Origin: JAHIKV01 sp963733145
GTDB taxonomy: Bacteria; Planctomycetota; Planctomycetia; Pirellulales; Thermoguttaceae
Assembly: GCA_963733145.1 (NCBI GenBank)
Contig: CAVTCJ010000013.1
Span: 682,001 to 746,000 of the forward strand
Direction of reading: 5' to 3'
Length of the DNA stretch: 64,000 nucleotides
In this document: one piece after another, positions 53,669-61,627 of the stretch
How the letters are laid out: every line of letters begins with the position of its first letter
Position numbering within the stretch: the first letter of the stretch is position 1
The notes under the pieces: model-generated
Databases searched by the model: none
What the model was told of the DNA's origin: nothing
Seen by the model: only the letters and a program-made list of their open reading frames with translations
Translations under genes and position numbers: made by a program

Positions 53669-54698
53669 TTACTCGCCCGCTCCGGTTGACCAGTAGAGCG
53701 GTTTGCCGTCGACGGCCGTGGCGGCCACGGAGAGCGAAATATCGAAGCCGAGGCCCCACTGACCCTCCCCGAGCTCGAATGTTCTGATAACCGGCTCGAC
53801 AGAGCCCCGCAGGCCGGCCAGGATCAGGCTGGGGGCCTGCTCGCTCCGCGCGGCCAGGAGCCAGTTTGCATCGGAGCCCTGCAACAACGGGGCGAATTCG
53901 CCCTGCGCGGATCGACCATGCCCGTTGCGGACATCCGGCTTTCAACGCGGACCTCAAGGTCCGTCTCGTTGCCGGTCTGCATGGCGCGGCAGAGCCTTTT
54001 GGCGCTTTCCAGCAGTGCCGGCGGCACCACCAAAACACTCGGGATCAGCCCCAGGTGAACCGGGTCGGCACCCGCGTCGACGCTGGTCTTGCCGGCGATC
54101 GCGGCCATCGCGCGTATCAAGCGCTCGGCGCGAGCGCGGCGGTGGCGAGATTTCCGCGCTCGGCTGCGAACAGCGCGGTTCCGTCGCCGAGCGTCGGATT
54201 GCTCAGCAAAAGGGCCAAAAGCAAGTCTTGGACAATTCGCCGCGCGGCCGCGCCGACCTCTTCCATCGCCAGGCCGTAGATGCCCAGAACGCGGCCGTCC
54301 TCGATGTCCTGCTCGTCGAGGACGAACTGAGCCGCGAATTTTGCCAGGCGGAAGCCGCCGGCGGCGATGGAAAAAGCGACGGCGGGGGCCGTGTCGCCGC
54401 GGGCAAGCCTCGTAACCGCGGATGCACGTCGAGCGTGCCCAACTCGTTGAGCAAATAATTCGGTGCGTCGATCTTGCGGTAGCAGTTGGCCAGGCTGTCA
54501 GTCGCGTCGCGATAGCCTTGAAGAATCGACGCATTGAAAAATGCGCGATAGAGCGGCCGCTCCGCCGACGGTGCTGAACGCGGCTCGTACTCGATCACTG
54601 GGATTGTGGATCGTCGGGCCGCTTCGGGCCTGCAAGATTTCGCCGGCATACTCGGCGATGGTCAGGTTGTGAACGTTTCTATCGTTTAGAAGTGTCAC
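53669..54698 (-). pseudogene. Probable major capsid protein (Mu gpT-like), frame breaks
   Basis: The start is at 54698 (MTLLNDRNVHNLTIAEYAGE). The collinear pieces YRAFFNASILQGYRDATDSL, then RKIDAPNYLLNELGTLDVHP, and later GKTSVDAGADPVHLGLIPSV, VLVVPPALLESAKRLCRAMQ and NETDLEVRVESRM, are characteristic of Mu-type major head proteins. The last piece (GSDANWLLAARSEQAPSLIL, then RTFELGEGQWGLGFDISLSV) is the usual end of that fold. Frames change near 54600, 54430, 54130 and 53890. Rejoined length is about 340 residues. No protease domain is fused. Confidence 0.6.
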
Positions 54699-54722
54699 GA
54701 TTCAGGTTCCTTGATAAAAGTG

Positions 54723-55440
54723 TTAATGGGAAGGTAGTGTGTGGAGGTTGGACCGGCTCCGCGCGGGATCAGCGAAACGCCGGCCGGTTTTTCGCCGCGG
54801 CCATGGCCGCAACCAGCCGCCGCGTTTGCCGCGCCGCTCTTTGCGGCTGCGCTCGCGCCACGCTCCGGGCACGCGAGAAGGGATTCCCAACTGCTCTTCG
54901 CAGTGAACATCGGTTTTCAGGTCGGCGTGAAGAACGGCGCCGTTCCGGGCCTCGGGCCGGCCGAAAAGTGGTCCGGCCCAAATTTCCAAGCAGCGGCTCT
55001 TGGCCGCGGCGATCACGCAGAGACTTTCGGCGGTCTGCGCCGCGGGAAGCAACTTTTCGGCCTCCTGAAGATCCCGGGCGATGGCCTCGCTCTGCTCGAT
55101 CGACGCCGGCCGTAGATACATCAGCCGGCGGAGGACGGATTGCAGCCGCGCCACTTCGGCCCTCGCTGCTACCAGGCCGGCGGCCTCGCGGCTCAGCTTA
55201 TCGTGTTCCTGGAGGCAAATTTGATGCAGCTTCACGAATATCCGGGCCGAAGAGCAACTTTCCGGCACAGCGACAGATTTCGGCCTCGTCGTTTTGGCGA
55301 ATGGCCGCCGCATAGCTGGCCAAGAGAACGGTTTCGCTGCTGCCCGTCGGCTCTCCAAAGGTGGGGGCGGCCCGTTCGGGGTCGGCAACTGTTTGCGAGA
55401 TCGACTCCCGCAGGTCATCAGTCGGTTTTCGTCGCGTCAT
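54723..55440 (-). pseudogene. Phage hypothetical protein, frame break
   Basis: The start is at 55440 (MTRRKPTDDLRESISQTVAD). A frame change near 55240 leads to HQICLQEHDKLSREAAGLVA and LYLRPASIEQSEAIARDLQE-like helices; the frame ends at 54723. The first part is of mixed type and the second is a long helix pair. It stands just before the capsid gene, where a capsid-decoration, scaffold or regulatory protein might lie. Not recognised. Confidence 0.4.
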
Positions 55441-55472
55441 CGGAAACTCCTCGGAAATAGGGGGTTAAATGC

Positions 55473-55886
55473 TCATTTTTTCGTTTTCACGAAAGAAGGA
55501 CTGTGTGTTTCAGGCGAAAGATAGCCGTGGGACACCGCTCGGGGTGGGAGGGCCTGGGAGGACCCGTCGGCTCGTCCAGGCGCGATTATCCATATCGTGC
55601 TGGCGCGGCCGCTGGGGCTGGGGCGGCGGTCGCCCGAGTCGATGATGTCGCCGGCGTCGCGAGCTCGCATCGTCTGGCCCGGGCCGTATCAGGAATCATT
55701 TGCAGGCGGCTGGCAAGCTCGTGGTCGGTGCAGCCACGGCGGCCAGAGCCCGCAATGCAGGTCAATACTCGCTGGCGACATGGTCGCGGCCGTCGATGAA
55801 ACGGATTGAGCCGCTTGTCGGCTGGTGCTGCTGCTGTGAACATAAGCGGGCAATCGGGGGCCTGCGAATAATTCGAGTTGCGTCAT
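55473..55886 (-). pseudogene. Winged-helix DNA-binding protein, frame breaks
   Basis: It begins MTQLELFAGPRLPAYVHSSS at 55886. After two frame changes it reads GCTDHELASRLQMIPDTARA, then RRCELATAGDIIDSGDRRPS and PSGRASTIWIIAPG. This is the winged helix common in small phage proteins (helix-turn-helix, then a wing with SG-R-R-TxSGR). The stop lies at 55473. Its start overlaps the replication-type gene by ATGA. Confidence 0.55.
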
Positions 55887-56682
55887 GCGGTTTCACCCCC
55901 CTTCGCTCTGCGATCGAGCAGGTGTGGGGGAACGTCCACACTGGCCAGCAGTGGCCCCAACGCTGATCCACACTTAGCGGCCTCGCCGGCCAGCACGCTC
56001 GTAAAGTAGGCCGTCCTGTTGGCAATCGGTTTCGAGCCTCCATTTCCCTCGCCGTGATGGACAATCGCTTGAATGCCGTGGTCGATCCACACTTCCGGGA
56101 TCGCATCAGCTTCGCGAAGAGCCGCGACCTTCAAGAGAAATATCCGATCGTCGGCATTCAACGGCCCCGGGAAGGCCGGATCGACCTTCTGGGAAAACTT
56201 CCGCCGGCAAAAATCCAAAACGCGGCGCATGAATCTCGAGACCAAGAACATAAATGGTCGTCTTCTTCTCTTCTCTCTTCTTCTCTTCTCTTCTCTGGTC
56301 CGCATTTTGTCCGCTTCGTGTCCGCTTCCGACGCGGACATTTTGCGGACCTTGGCCTTTCGGTTCGCGTCCTGCGCCCTCCGCTTGGCGGAACTGCCGTT
56401 GTGTTCCTCGAATCGGGGAATCACTAAAGCACCCGGCTCGACGATCAACCATCCCACATCCGAAACGGCGGCGCACCAGCCTTCAATTCCAAGTTCGCGG
56501 TCGAATACCTCGGCGGTATAACCCTCCAAGCGGCCGTCTGTGGTGAACTGGTCCCCGAGCGACCAAAGGCGCACAAGCGTCCCGATGATCGTGGCCTTGT
56601 CCGCTTTGAGTCTTCCCGCGATGCGGACAATTCGCGGATCATCCCAAAGATTCACGCGGATTTTTATCCAGTCGCCGGCCAT
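55883..56682 (-). pseudogene. Phage replication-type protein (DnaD/gpO-like), frame break
   Basis: The start is at 56682 (MAGDWIKIRVNLWDDPRIVR). The N-terminal part, AGRLKADKATIIGTLVRLWS with LGDQFTTDGRLEGYTAEVFD and PGALVIPRFEEHNG, is the winged helix common in phage replisome-organiser proteins. A very charged linker (EKRREEERREE) has a frame change near 56270, in CTTCTTCTCTTCTC repeats. The C-terminal part reads LNADDRIFLLKVAALREADA, then WIDHGIQAIVHHGEG. It would load a helicase at an element origin. Total about 265 residues. Confidence 0.6.
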
Positions 56683-56686
56683 CGAT

Positions 56687-56905
56687 TCAATCCGGTCCTT
56701 TCTGGCTGGCCTCCGCGGCGGCCGTCGCTCGTAGGGCTTCACAGAGGGCAGAGCCCTCGACGAAGCAGCACCGGCCAATCCGCAGCACGGGCAGCCCGTG
56801 TTCACGCAGTCGTCGGAAGGAATGGCGGCCAAGACGAAGGCACCGGCGTGCCTCGGGCAAAGTATAGATCTCGGACACAGAGATTACGCCGGGGGCGGAG
56901 ATCAT
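56687..56905 (-). CDS. Excisionase/MerR-type DNA-binding protein
   Basis: This 72-residue protein (YTLPEARRCLRLGRHSFRRL, then REHGLPVLRIGRCCFVEGSA) has a helix-turn-helix and a short wing, as in excisionase-like proteins. It ends four bases before the replication-type gene. Probably a directionality factor or regulator of Y. Confidence 0.65.
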   Translation of the reverse strand: MISAPGVISVSEIYTLPEARRCLRLGRHSFRRLREHGLPVLRIGRCCFVEGSALCEALRATAAAEASQKGPD

Positions 56906-57093
56906 GCGACGGCCTCCTGGCAGGAACCGGCGGGTTTCGGTGCCAGCTTTTGCCGCTCCCGTTGTGCTTGGATTTTCGTGCGTAACAGGGAGCGGAGGGC
57001 CTTGTCTTCGGCCGCGAGTGCGGCCAGTCGGTTGCGAATCTCATCCGCATTCAGACTATCCACCGCCGTCAGAATTTCCTCGATGGTGCTCAT
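56902..57093 (-). CDS. Small helical protein
   Basis: This 63-residue protein begins MSTIEEILTAVDSLNADEIR and continues NRLAALAAEDKALRSLLRTK, a helical hairpin. Its stop overlaps the start of the excisionase-like gene (ATGA). It may assist the small regulators. Not recognised. Confidence 0.5.
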   Translation of the reverse strand: MSTIEEILTAVDSLNADEIRNRLAALAAEDKALRSLLRTKIQAQRERQKLAPKPAGSCQEAVA

Positions 57094-57127
57094 GTCGGCC
57101 AATTATGACCGACGTGCGGCTGGATGT

Positions 57128-57163
57128 ATCCAGCGACGAACCTACGTGTTTACACGTAAGGTT
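57128..57163. promoter_or_regulatory. Near-perfect dyad CGACGAACCT-ACGTGT
   Basis: CGACGAACCTACGTGT, a TT centre and ACACGTAAGGTTCGTCG match with a single extra base in one arm. It covers the end of the gene at 57150 and stands 35 bases upstream of the small-gene run starting at 57093. It could act as an operator or as a hairpin terminator. Confidence 0.6.
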
Positions 57164-57742
57164 CGTCGAGGTAATAACCGGCCCCTCGTTTGTTCTTGAC
57201 GCCGCACCGCTTCAGGGCAGGCACGTAGTGAGCGGTAAAGGCTGATTCGGTGGTTCCAGACGCACTGCGATCGTTTTGCCGAGCAAAGGACCTTCATCCC
57301 GAATCAATTTGTACGCCTCTTTTTGTAGGTCGGTCAGATTCTGTTGGATTGACTGGGTCGTCGGTTCGGCGCGTAATCGCATGATTGCAATGCGAATCTC
57401 TCCCAAAATTGCGTGAATTGGGGCCGTGTCCGGTCCCTCGATTCGGACCTGAAACGGCTGTTTCTTTTTTCGGGTCCGGCTAAAGTCCGAGTGGCGGCAT
57501 GTATCCACCAGTAGCCACGAATCGGGCACCGAAAAGCCCAGTTCGAGCAGACGTATTTTCGCCTTTTCCAACGCTAAATCGCCCAGAGAATCCTCTTGAA
57601 GGGCTTTCCTTGCGAAATTCTCGGCCATTTCCAACGTCGGACAGTCGTAGGTTTCCACTTTGATTGCCCGCCGCAAGCAATGGACGATCAGTAGGTGCGA
57701 AAATACTTCGAGAGCCTCAATGATTTCACGGTGGTTTTGCAT
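57150..57742 (-). pseudogene. Regulator-like protein with winged-helix C-terminus, one frame break
   Basis: The start is at 57742 (MQNHREIIEALEVFSHLLIV). The N-terminal part is helical with a basic patch (SRTRKKKQPF). The C-terminal part has LTDLQKEAYKLIRDEGPLLG with KTIAVRLEPPNQPL. Near 57215 the frame changes to YVPALKRCGVKNKRGAGYYL and stops at 57150, a typical winged-helix end. It is the first gene of the leftward run of Y and is likely its regulator. Confidence 0.55.
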
Positions 57743-57866
57743 CCTCAATCCTCTCCGCCGGGCCGCCAGGCGGGCCCAGTGGGCGATTGAGGGCTTCCCA
57801 CCGAACCCGCCCGGGCACTTGGACGCCCGTCGGCGCCCTTCCCGGCAATCGTTCATTTAATCACCG

Positions 57867-57890
57867 AACAGTACCCAGCAACAGTACCTA
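57867..57890. promoter_or_regulatory. CAGTACC double repeat, candidate arm site at the right end of Y
   Basis: AACAGTACCCAGCAACAGTA-CCTA matches the block at 47256-47280, apart from one extra base between the two half-sites. It lies about 95 bp from the right core of Y. Confidence 0.65.
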
Positions 57891-57983
57891 TTTCCGATCG
57901 AAACCCGTTTTTCGCGTTTCGCGGACCCTCGATTTTATCGGGAAAGGCGCGTAATTAGACACCTATTATACGCCTGTTCAGGC

Positions 57984-58026
57984 ACTTTTAATCCGTAGGT
58001 CATGGGTTCGAGTCCCATCAACCTCA
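57984..58026 (+). pseudogene. tRNA-Lys(UUU) 3' half, right end of Y
   Basis: ACTTTTAA-TCCGT (anticodon loop and stem), AGGTC, the T arm ATGGG-TTCGAGT-CCCAT and the acceptor strand CAACCTC-A are all intact. They pair correctly with the 5' half at 47153 (or 35836). It is thus the functional partner if Y is excised. Confidence 0.9.
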
Positions 58027-58087
58027 CTAACTTATGGGGGACCAAACCGATAGTGGCACATTAGGTAAGAAGCGGCAAATTCCCGGC

Positions 58088-58624
58088 ATGGCTCGGTTGG
58101 CAAGATAAGTCGTGCCTGGTTTGCCGCATCACATAACTCAGCGGGGAAATCGTCGGCAGCAGACGTTTTTCCGCGATGAAGACTACGCGGCTTACGTGGT
58201 ACTAATGGCCGATTGGCGCCGGCAGCGCGGTGTCGGAGTATGGGCCTACTGCTTGATGCCGAATCACGTTCATTTGATCGCGGTGCCCGGCTCAGAGGAC
58301 GGCCTAAGACGATCCGTCGGCGAGGCACATCGGCGTTATACGCGGCGAATCAACTTCCGCGAAAAATGACGGGGCTGTCTTTGGCAAGGGCGTTTTGCTT
58401 CGTTCGTCATGGACGAGCGGCACTTGCTGGCGGCGGCGCGATATGAGGAGTTGAATCCGGTTCGCGCCGGCTTGGCGGCCGACGCCGCGGATTGGCCGTG
58501 GAGCAGCGCCCCGGCGCACCTGTCGGGCCGCGACGACCGATTGGTCCGAGTTGCCCCGCTGCTGGCGATGGTCGCCGATCGGCAAGGCTTCTTGGACAGT
58601 GCATTACCAGAGGAAGAACTGTGA
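58088..58624 (+). pseudogene. REP-associated tyrosine transposase (RAYT, Y1/HUH type), broken
   Basis: MARLAR at 58088 is followed by an in-frame TAA, then VVPGLPHHITQRGNRRQQTF in the same frame. The HUH motif is in YCLMPNHVHLIAVPG, and the catalytic Tyr is in AHRRYTRRIN. A frame change near 58380 leads to MDERHLLAAARYEELNPVRA and a C-terminal end at 58624. RAYTs of the IS200/IS605 superfamily move or maintain REP-type palindromes. The two lesions suggest that this copy is inactive, unless both are errors. Confidence 0.8.
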
Positions 58625-58786
58625 GATTTTCGAGAGCACGGCCGCACGGGCTGTCCGTTGGGCAGCGTCGGTTCTGTGACGCATCTGGGGCAAGTGGTCG
58701 GTCGAATTCTTCGACCGCGAAAAGCAGGTCGCCCGTCGAAATTACCCAAACAGCCATAATCGGTTTGTGTCCCCCGCGTGCCCAAC

Positions 58787-61468
58787 ATGACAAGCATTTC
58801 TGAATTCAAAAAATCGTTACGAAAGCATGCCAAGACAGGTGGTGCCAAGTACCACAAGGTTGACTTGCATGTTCACGCTCCCACACCCGATGACTATGAT
58901 TACAAAGGGGCAGACGCCCTTGAACAACTCGGCAAGGTCGTTGAAGCAAACGACTATGGTCTTGTTGTCCTCTTACAGCACGAGCAGTTTCCATCAGCGG
59001 TGACGTTGGAGGAGTTTCGCACATATTGCCAATCAACAACGGTCTTGCCTGGGGCAGAAATCAATGTCTTTGTCGATGCTCTGGACAAGAAGGTCTCGAG
59101 AGACCACTTCTTTCATTGCCTCGTCATTGCCGACTCGGAGTCGCAAGATCCCGGCTACTTGCTTCATGAAGCGAAGCTGAAGCTAACATACCGAGATGAT
59201 CCGTCTCCTGCGGGCTTCTATTCGTCGATTGAGGACGTTGCACGGCATTTCCTCGATGGTGGTGCTCTATTCATTCCTGCCCATCTTCATCAGTCGCGAC
59301 CCCCGAATGTCTCTCGTAGCATCGATGATATTTACAATGATGACGGATTCCTTGGATTCGTCGACCGAGGGCATTTTTCCGCGTTGGAAGTCCGGGAGGT
59401 TGATACAGCGCAGTTTTTCGATGGTAAGCATAGAACACAAGACGACAAGCCGATTCCTGGCATCACCTGTGTGCGGTCCAGCGACGCTCACAGCCATGAG
59501 CATATCGTACAACGTAGCAGCGCCACCTGGATACAGGCAGAAAACGCGACCTTCAGCGAGCTACAGGCGGCACTATCCTTTCCTTACCGCGTGGCGTTAG
59601 CGGCCCCGCAGGCAGATCATGCACAGGTATTGGGAATGCACATCGCCGGTCAGTTCCTAGCCGACGAATGGATCGCTTTCAGTCCGGCTATGAACTGCTT
59701 CATCGGATGCAAGGGTACTGGAAAAACCGCTGTTCTGGAGTGCCTACGCTTTCTCTTGGGCTGTGATGTCCCGAAAGAGCGTCAAGAGTCAGTTAGCAAA
59801 CACATCATGCACATACTGGGAGCGGCCGGTTCAGTCGAGTGCTTGATTCAAACGGCTGACCGTATCGAATACCTACTGGTCCGTCGGGCAAATTCGCCGG
59901 AAAGGCTCCTTGCCATTGACGTGCATGGCGTATCACGAGAAGTGAAGCACGCTGTAGATATTGGGTTTGATACATCGATCCTTGGATGGCACGAAATCGA
60001 AGGCGTTGCAAACCATGCACATGCACGGGTGCGTTTGATTGACCAAATTGAGAACCCTACAGAGTTGACTGAGAAATCCACACAAATTGAGCAGAGTGTC
60101 GAGGCCGCGAGAGATCTCTTGCCCACATTTCAACGCAAAATCCGGCAGCTTGACAAGATCCTGAAACAGTGGTGGCACCTGAAGAAAAAACGAGCGACTC
60201 TCCAGGAACTTAAGGATGCTTCACTCTTTGATCTTCAGAACGAGTATGAGAGCTATGTGACGTGGGAACAACGCCTAGCAACTCTTATCAGCGAAATCGC
60301 TAGAACTGCTCCGGATATCACCATATCGGTTGGCAACAAGCTTCAACCCCTGGAAGACAGCGTTGCCTCACCCGTTCAAGAATCGTCCGGGCTATCTGAT
60401 GCAATTGAACGGGTCCGTCATCTGATTACAGGCATACGCCAATCAGCAGATTCCACTGTTCTCACCCTCACCGAAGTATGTTGTGGTGCCGGTGCTGAGA
60501 TCGAAAAGGAAAGACAGTCGCTGTCAGATGCCTTTCTCAATTTCAGGCAAACAATCTACGAACCAACCGTTGCAGACTTGTCGCCCGATGCCCGCAATAT
60601 CCTATCGCGGCAGATTCAGACGATTGAAGAAACCAAAAACCTGCCCCAGGTCGAACAACAGTGTAAGGCTATACAGAGGGAAGTCTCTGAGCTTGCACGA
60701 ACACTTCATTCTCATTGTGAGGCAGTTTGTGCAGCGAGGGATCGCATAGCCGAAGTCCGCGAACAACGGACCGATGCTGTCAATCACGAGAATAGTACAA
60801 TCAGATTGAAGCTTCTGCGTTCATCGAATCATGCGAGTAGGGACCGGTTCCAGAAGTCATATCGGGAAGGTGGTGTGGCATTCACAAGCTTTATTGACAA
60901 TTATGCTGGCAGCGATTCATACCAAAAACTCAAAGAACTATTTGCTTCATTCATAAGCCTGAACATTGAGGAAGAAAAATGGGCCGTAGATCAGCTTATA
61001 TGGGATGCCAAGTTCGTTGATTTTCTTAGCGTTATCGATGATGACGATATCGAGATTGCCCTTATAGTCGGTGATGCTAGTCCAACAGCCATCCAAAATC
61101 TGTCCGCCGGGCAGCGATGCACAGCCGTGTTTCCATTACTTCTAAGAAACAACCGCAAGCCCTTGATAATCGACCAACCCGAAGACAACCTAGACAACCG
61201 GTACATTGCCAGTGCAATTGCACCGGAACTGCTGAGCAAGAAACGGCAGCAGCAGTTCATGCTTACCTCACACAACGCAAACCTTGTGGTGTTGACGGAT
61301 GCAGAGCTTATCTGTCAGTTCGATTCTGACGGTAAAACTGGGACGATTAGCAAAAGGGGCTTCCTCGCCTGCGGTAAGAGCAGTGTGAAGTCTGCCGTGG
61401 TTGAAGTGCTGGATGGTGGTGAGACCGCACTTGAGGCAAGGCGTCGAAAATATGGCCATGCCCATTGA
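58787..61468 (+). CDS. PHP-domain phosphoesterase fused to SMC-like ATPase (TrlF-type defence protein)
   Basis: This intact protein of about 893 residues (an ATG at 58778 is also possible) has an N-terminal PHP domain with the metal ligands of this fold: KVDLHVHAPTPDDY (about residue 30), LPGAEINVF, LFIPAHLHQ (about 165) and RSSDAHSHEH (about 234). The ATPase begins at about 305 with Walker A CFIGCKGTGKTAV. A long coiled-coil region follows (about 410-680), then the signature LSAGQRCTAVFPLL (about 773), Walker B LIIDQPEDNLDN and the H-loop LTSHNANLVV. This is the TrlF family layout found in defence islands. A nucleic-acid or nucleotide target cut by the PHP part under ATPase control is plausible but not shown. 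Confidence 0.85.
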   Translation: MTSISEFKKSLRKHAKTGGAKYHKVDLHVHAPTPDDYDYKGADALEQLGKVVEANDYGLVVLLQHEQFPSAVTLEEFRTYCQSTTVLPGAEINVFVDALDKKVSRDHFFHCLVIADSESQDPGYLLHEAKLKLTYRDDPSPAGFYSSIEDVARHFLDGGALFIPAHLHQSRPPNVSRSIDDIYNDDGFLGFVDRGHFSALEVREVDTAQFFDGKHRTQDDKPIPGITCVRSSDAHSHEHIVQRSSATWIQAENATFSELQAALSFPYRVALAAPQADHAQVLGMHIAGQFLADEWIAFSPAMNCFIGCKGTGKTAVLECLRFLLGCDVPKERQESVSKHIMHILGAAGSVECLIQTADRIEYLLVRRANSPERLLAIDVHGVSREVKHAVDIGFDTSILGWHEIEGVANHAHARVRLIDQIENPTELTEKSTQIEQSVEAARDLLPTFQRKIRQLDKILKQWWHLKKKRATLQELKDASLFDLQNEYESYVTWEQRLATLISEIARTAPDITISVGNKLQPLEDSVASPVQESSGLSDAIERVRHLITGIRQSADSTVLTLTEVCCGAGAEIEKERQSLSDAFLNFRQTIYEPTVADLSPDARNILSRQIQTIEETKNLPQVEQQCKAIQREVSELARTLHSHCEAVCAARDRIAEVREQRTDAVNHENSTIRLKLLRSSNHASRDRFQKSYREGGVAFTSFIDNYAGSDSYQKLKELFASFISLNIEEEKWAVDQLIWDAKFVDFLSVIDDDDIEIALIVGDASPTAIQNLSAGQRCTAVFPLLLRNNRKPLIIDQPEDNLDNRYIASAIAPELLSKKRQQQFMLTSHNANLVVLTDAELICQFDSDGKTGTISKRGFLACGKSSVKSAVVEVLDGGETALEARRRKYGHAH

Positions 61469-61583
61469 TTTTCACTTTCTCTCCTCGTGTGTGGTCACAC
61501 CGACTGCAAGCCTCACTGCAAGCCTTGATCTACTGTTGTCCCAAGTCCTTGCCACGTAATTCCTTTAGGGCGACCTCGAGGCT

Positions 61584-61627
61584 GACTTTTAATCCGTAGG
61601 TCTCAGGTTCGATTCCCATCAACCTCA
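61584..61627 (+). pseudogene. tRNA-Lys 3' half, degenerate outer copy
   Basis: GACTTTTAATCCGTAGGTC is identical to the working half. The T stem is broken, though (TCAGG opposite CCCAT, where ATGGG is needed), while the acceptor strand CAACCTCA is kept. It overlaps the stop codon of the FAD oxidoreductase gene that follows on the other strand. Confidence 0.85.

Larger units (their letters stand above)
47189..57983. mobile_element. Integrative element Y, about 10.8 kb
   Basis: It lies between the tRNA-Lys 5' half ending at 47188 and the 3' half starting at 57984, with ACTTTT shared at both ends as a crossover core. A 24-base block with two CAGTACC copies stands near both ends (47256-47280 and 57867-57890). 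All genes read leftward. Contents: small regulators and a replication-type gene on the right, capsid and tape-measure genes in the middle, and two integrases on the left. No terminase, portal or lysis gene is seen. Confidence 0.7.
58027..61583. mobile_element. Element or island Z, about 3.6 kb
   Basis: It is bounded by two copies of the tRNA-Lys 3' half (57984 and 61584). It carries a broken RAYT transposase and an intact PHP/ATPase gene whose base composition is clearly less G+C-rich than the surroundings. It has no integrase of its own. The outer 3' half has decayed, so Z is probably the oldest of the three insertions. Confidence 0.55.
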
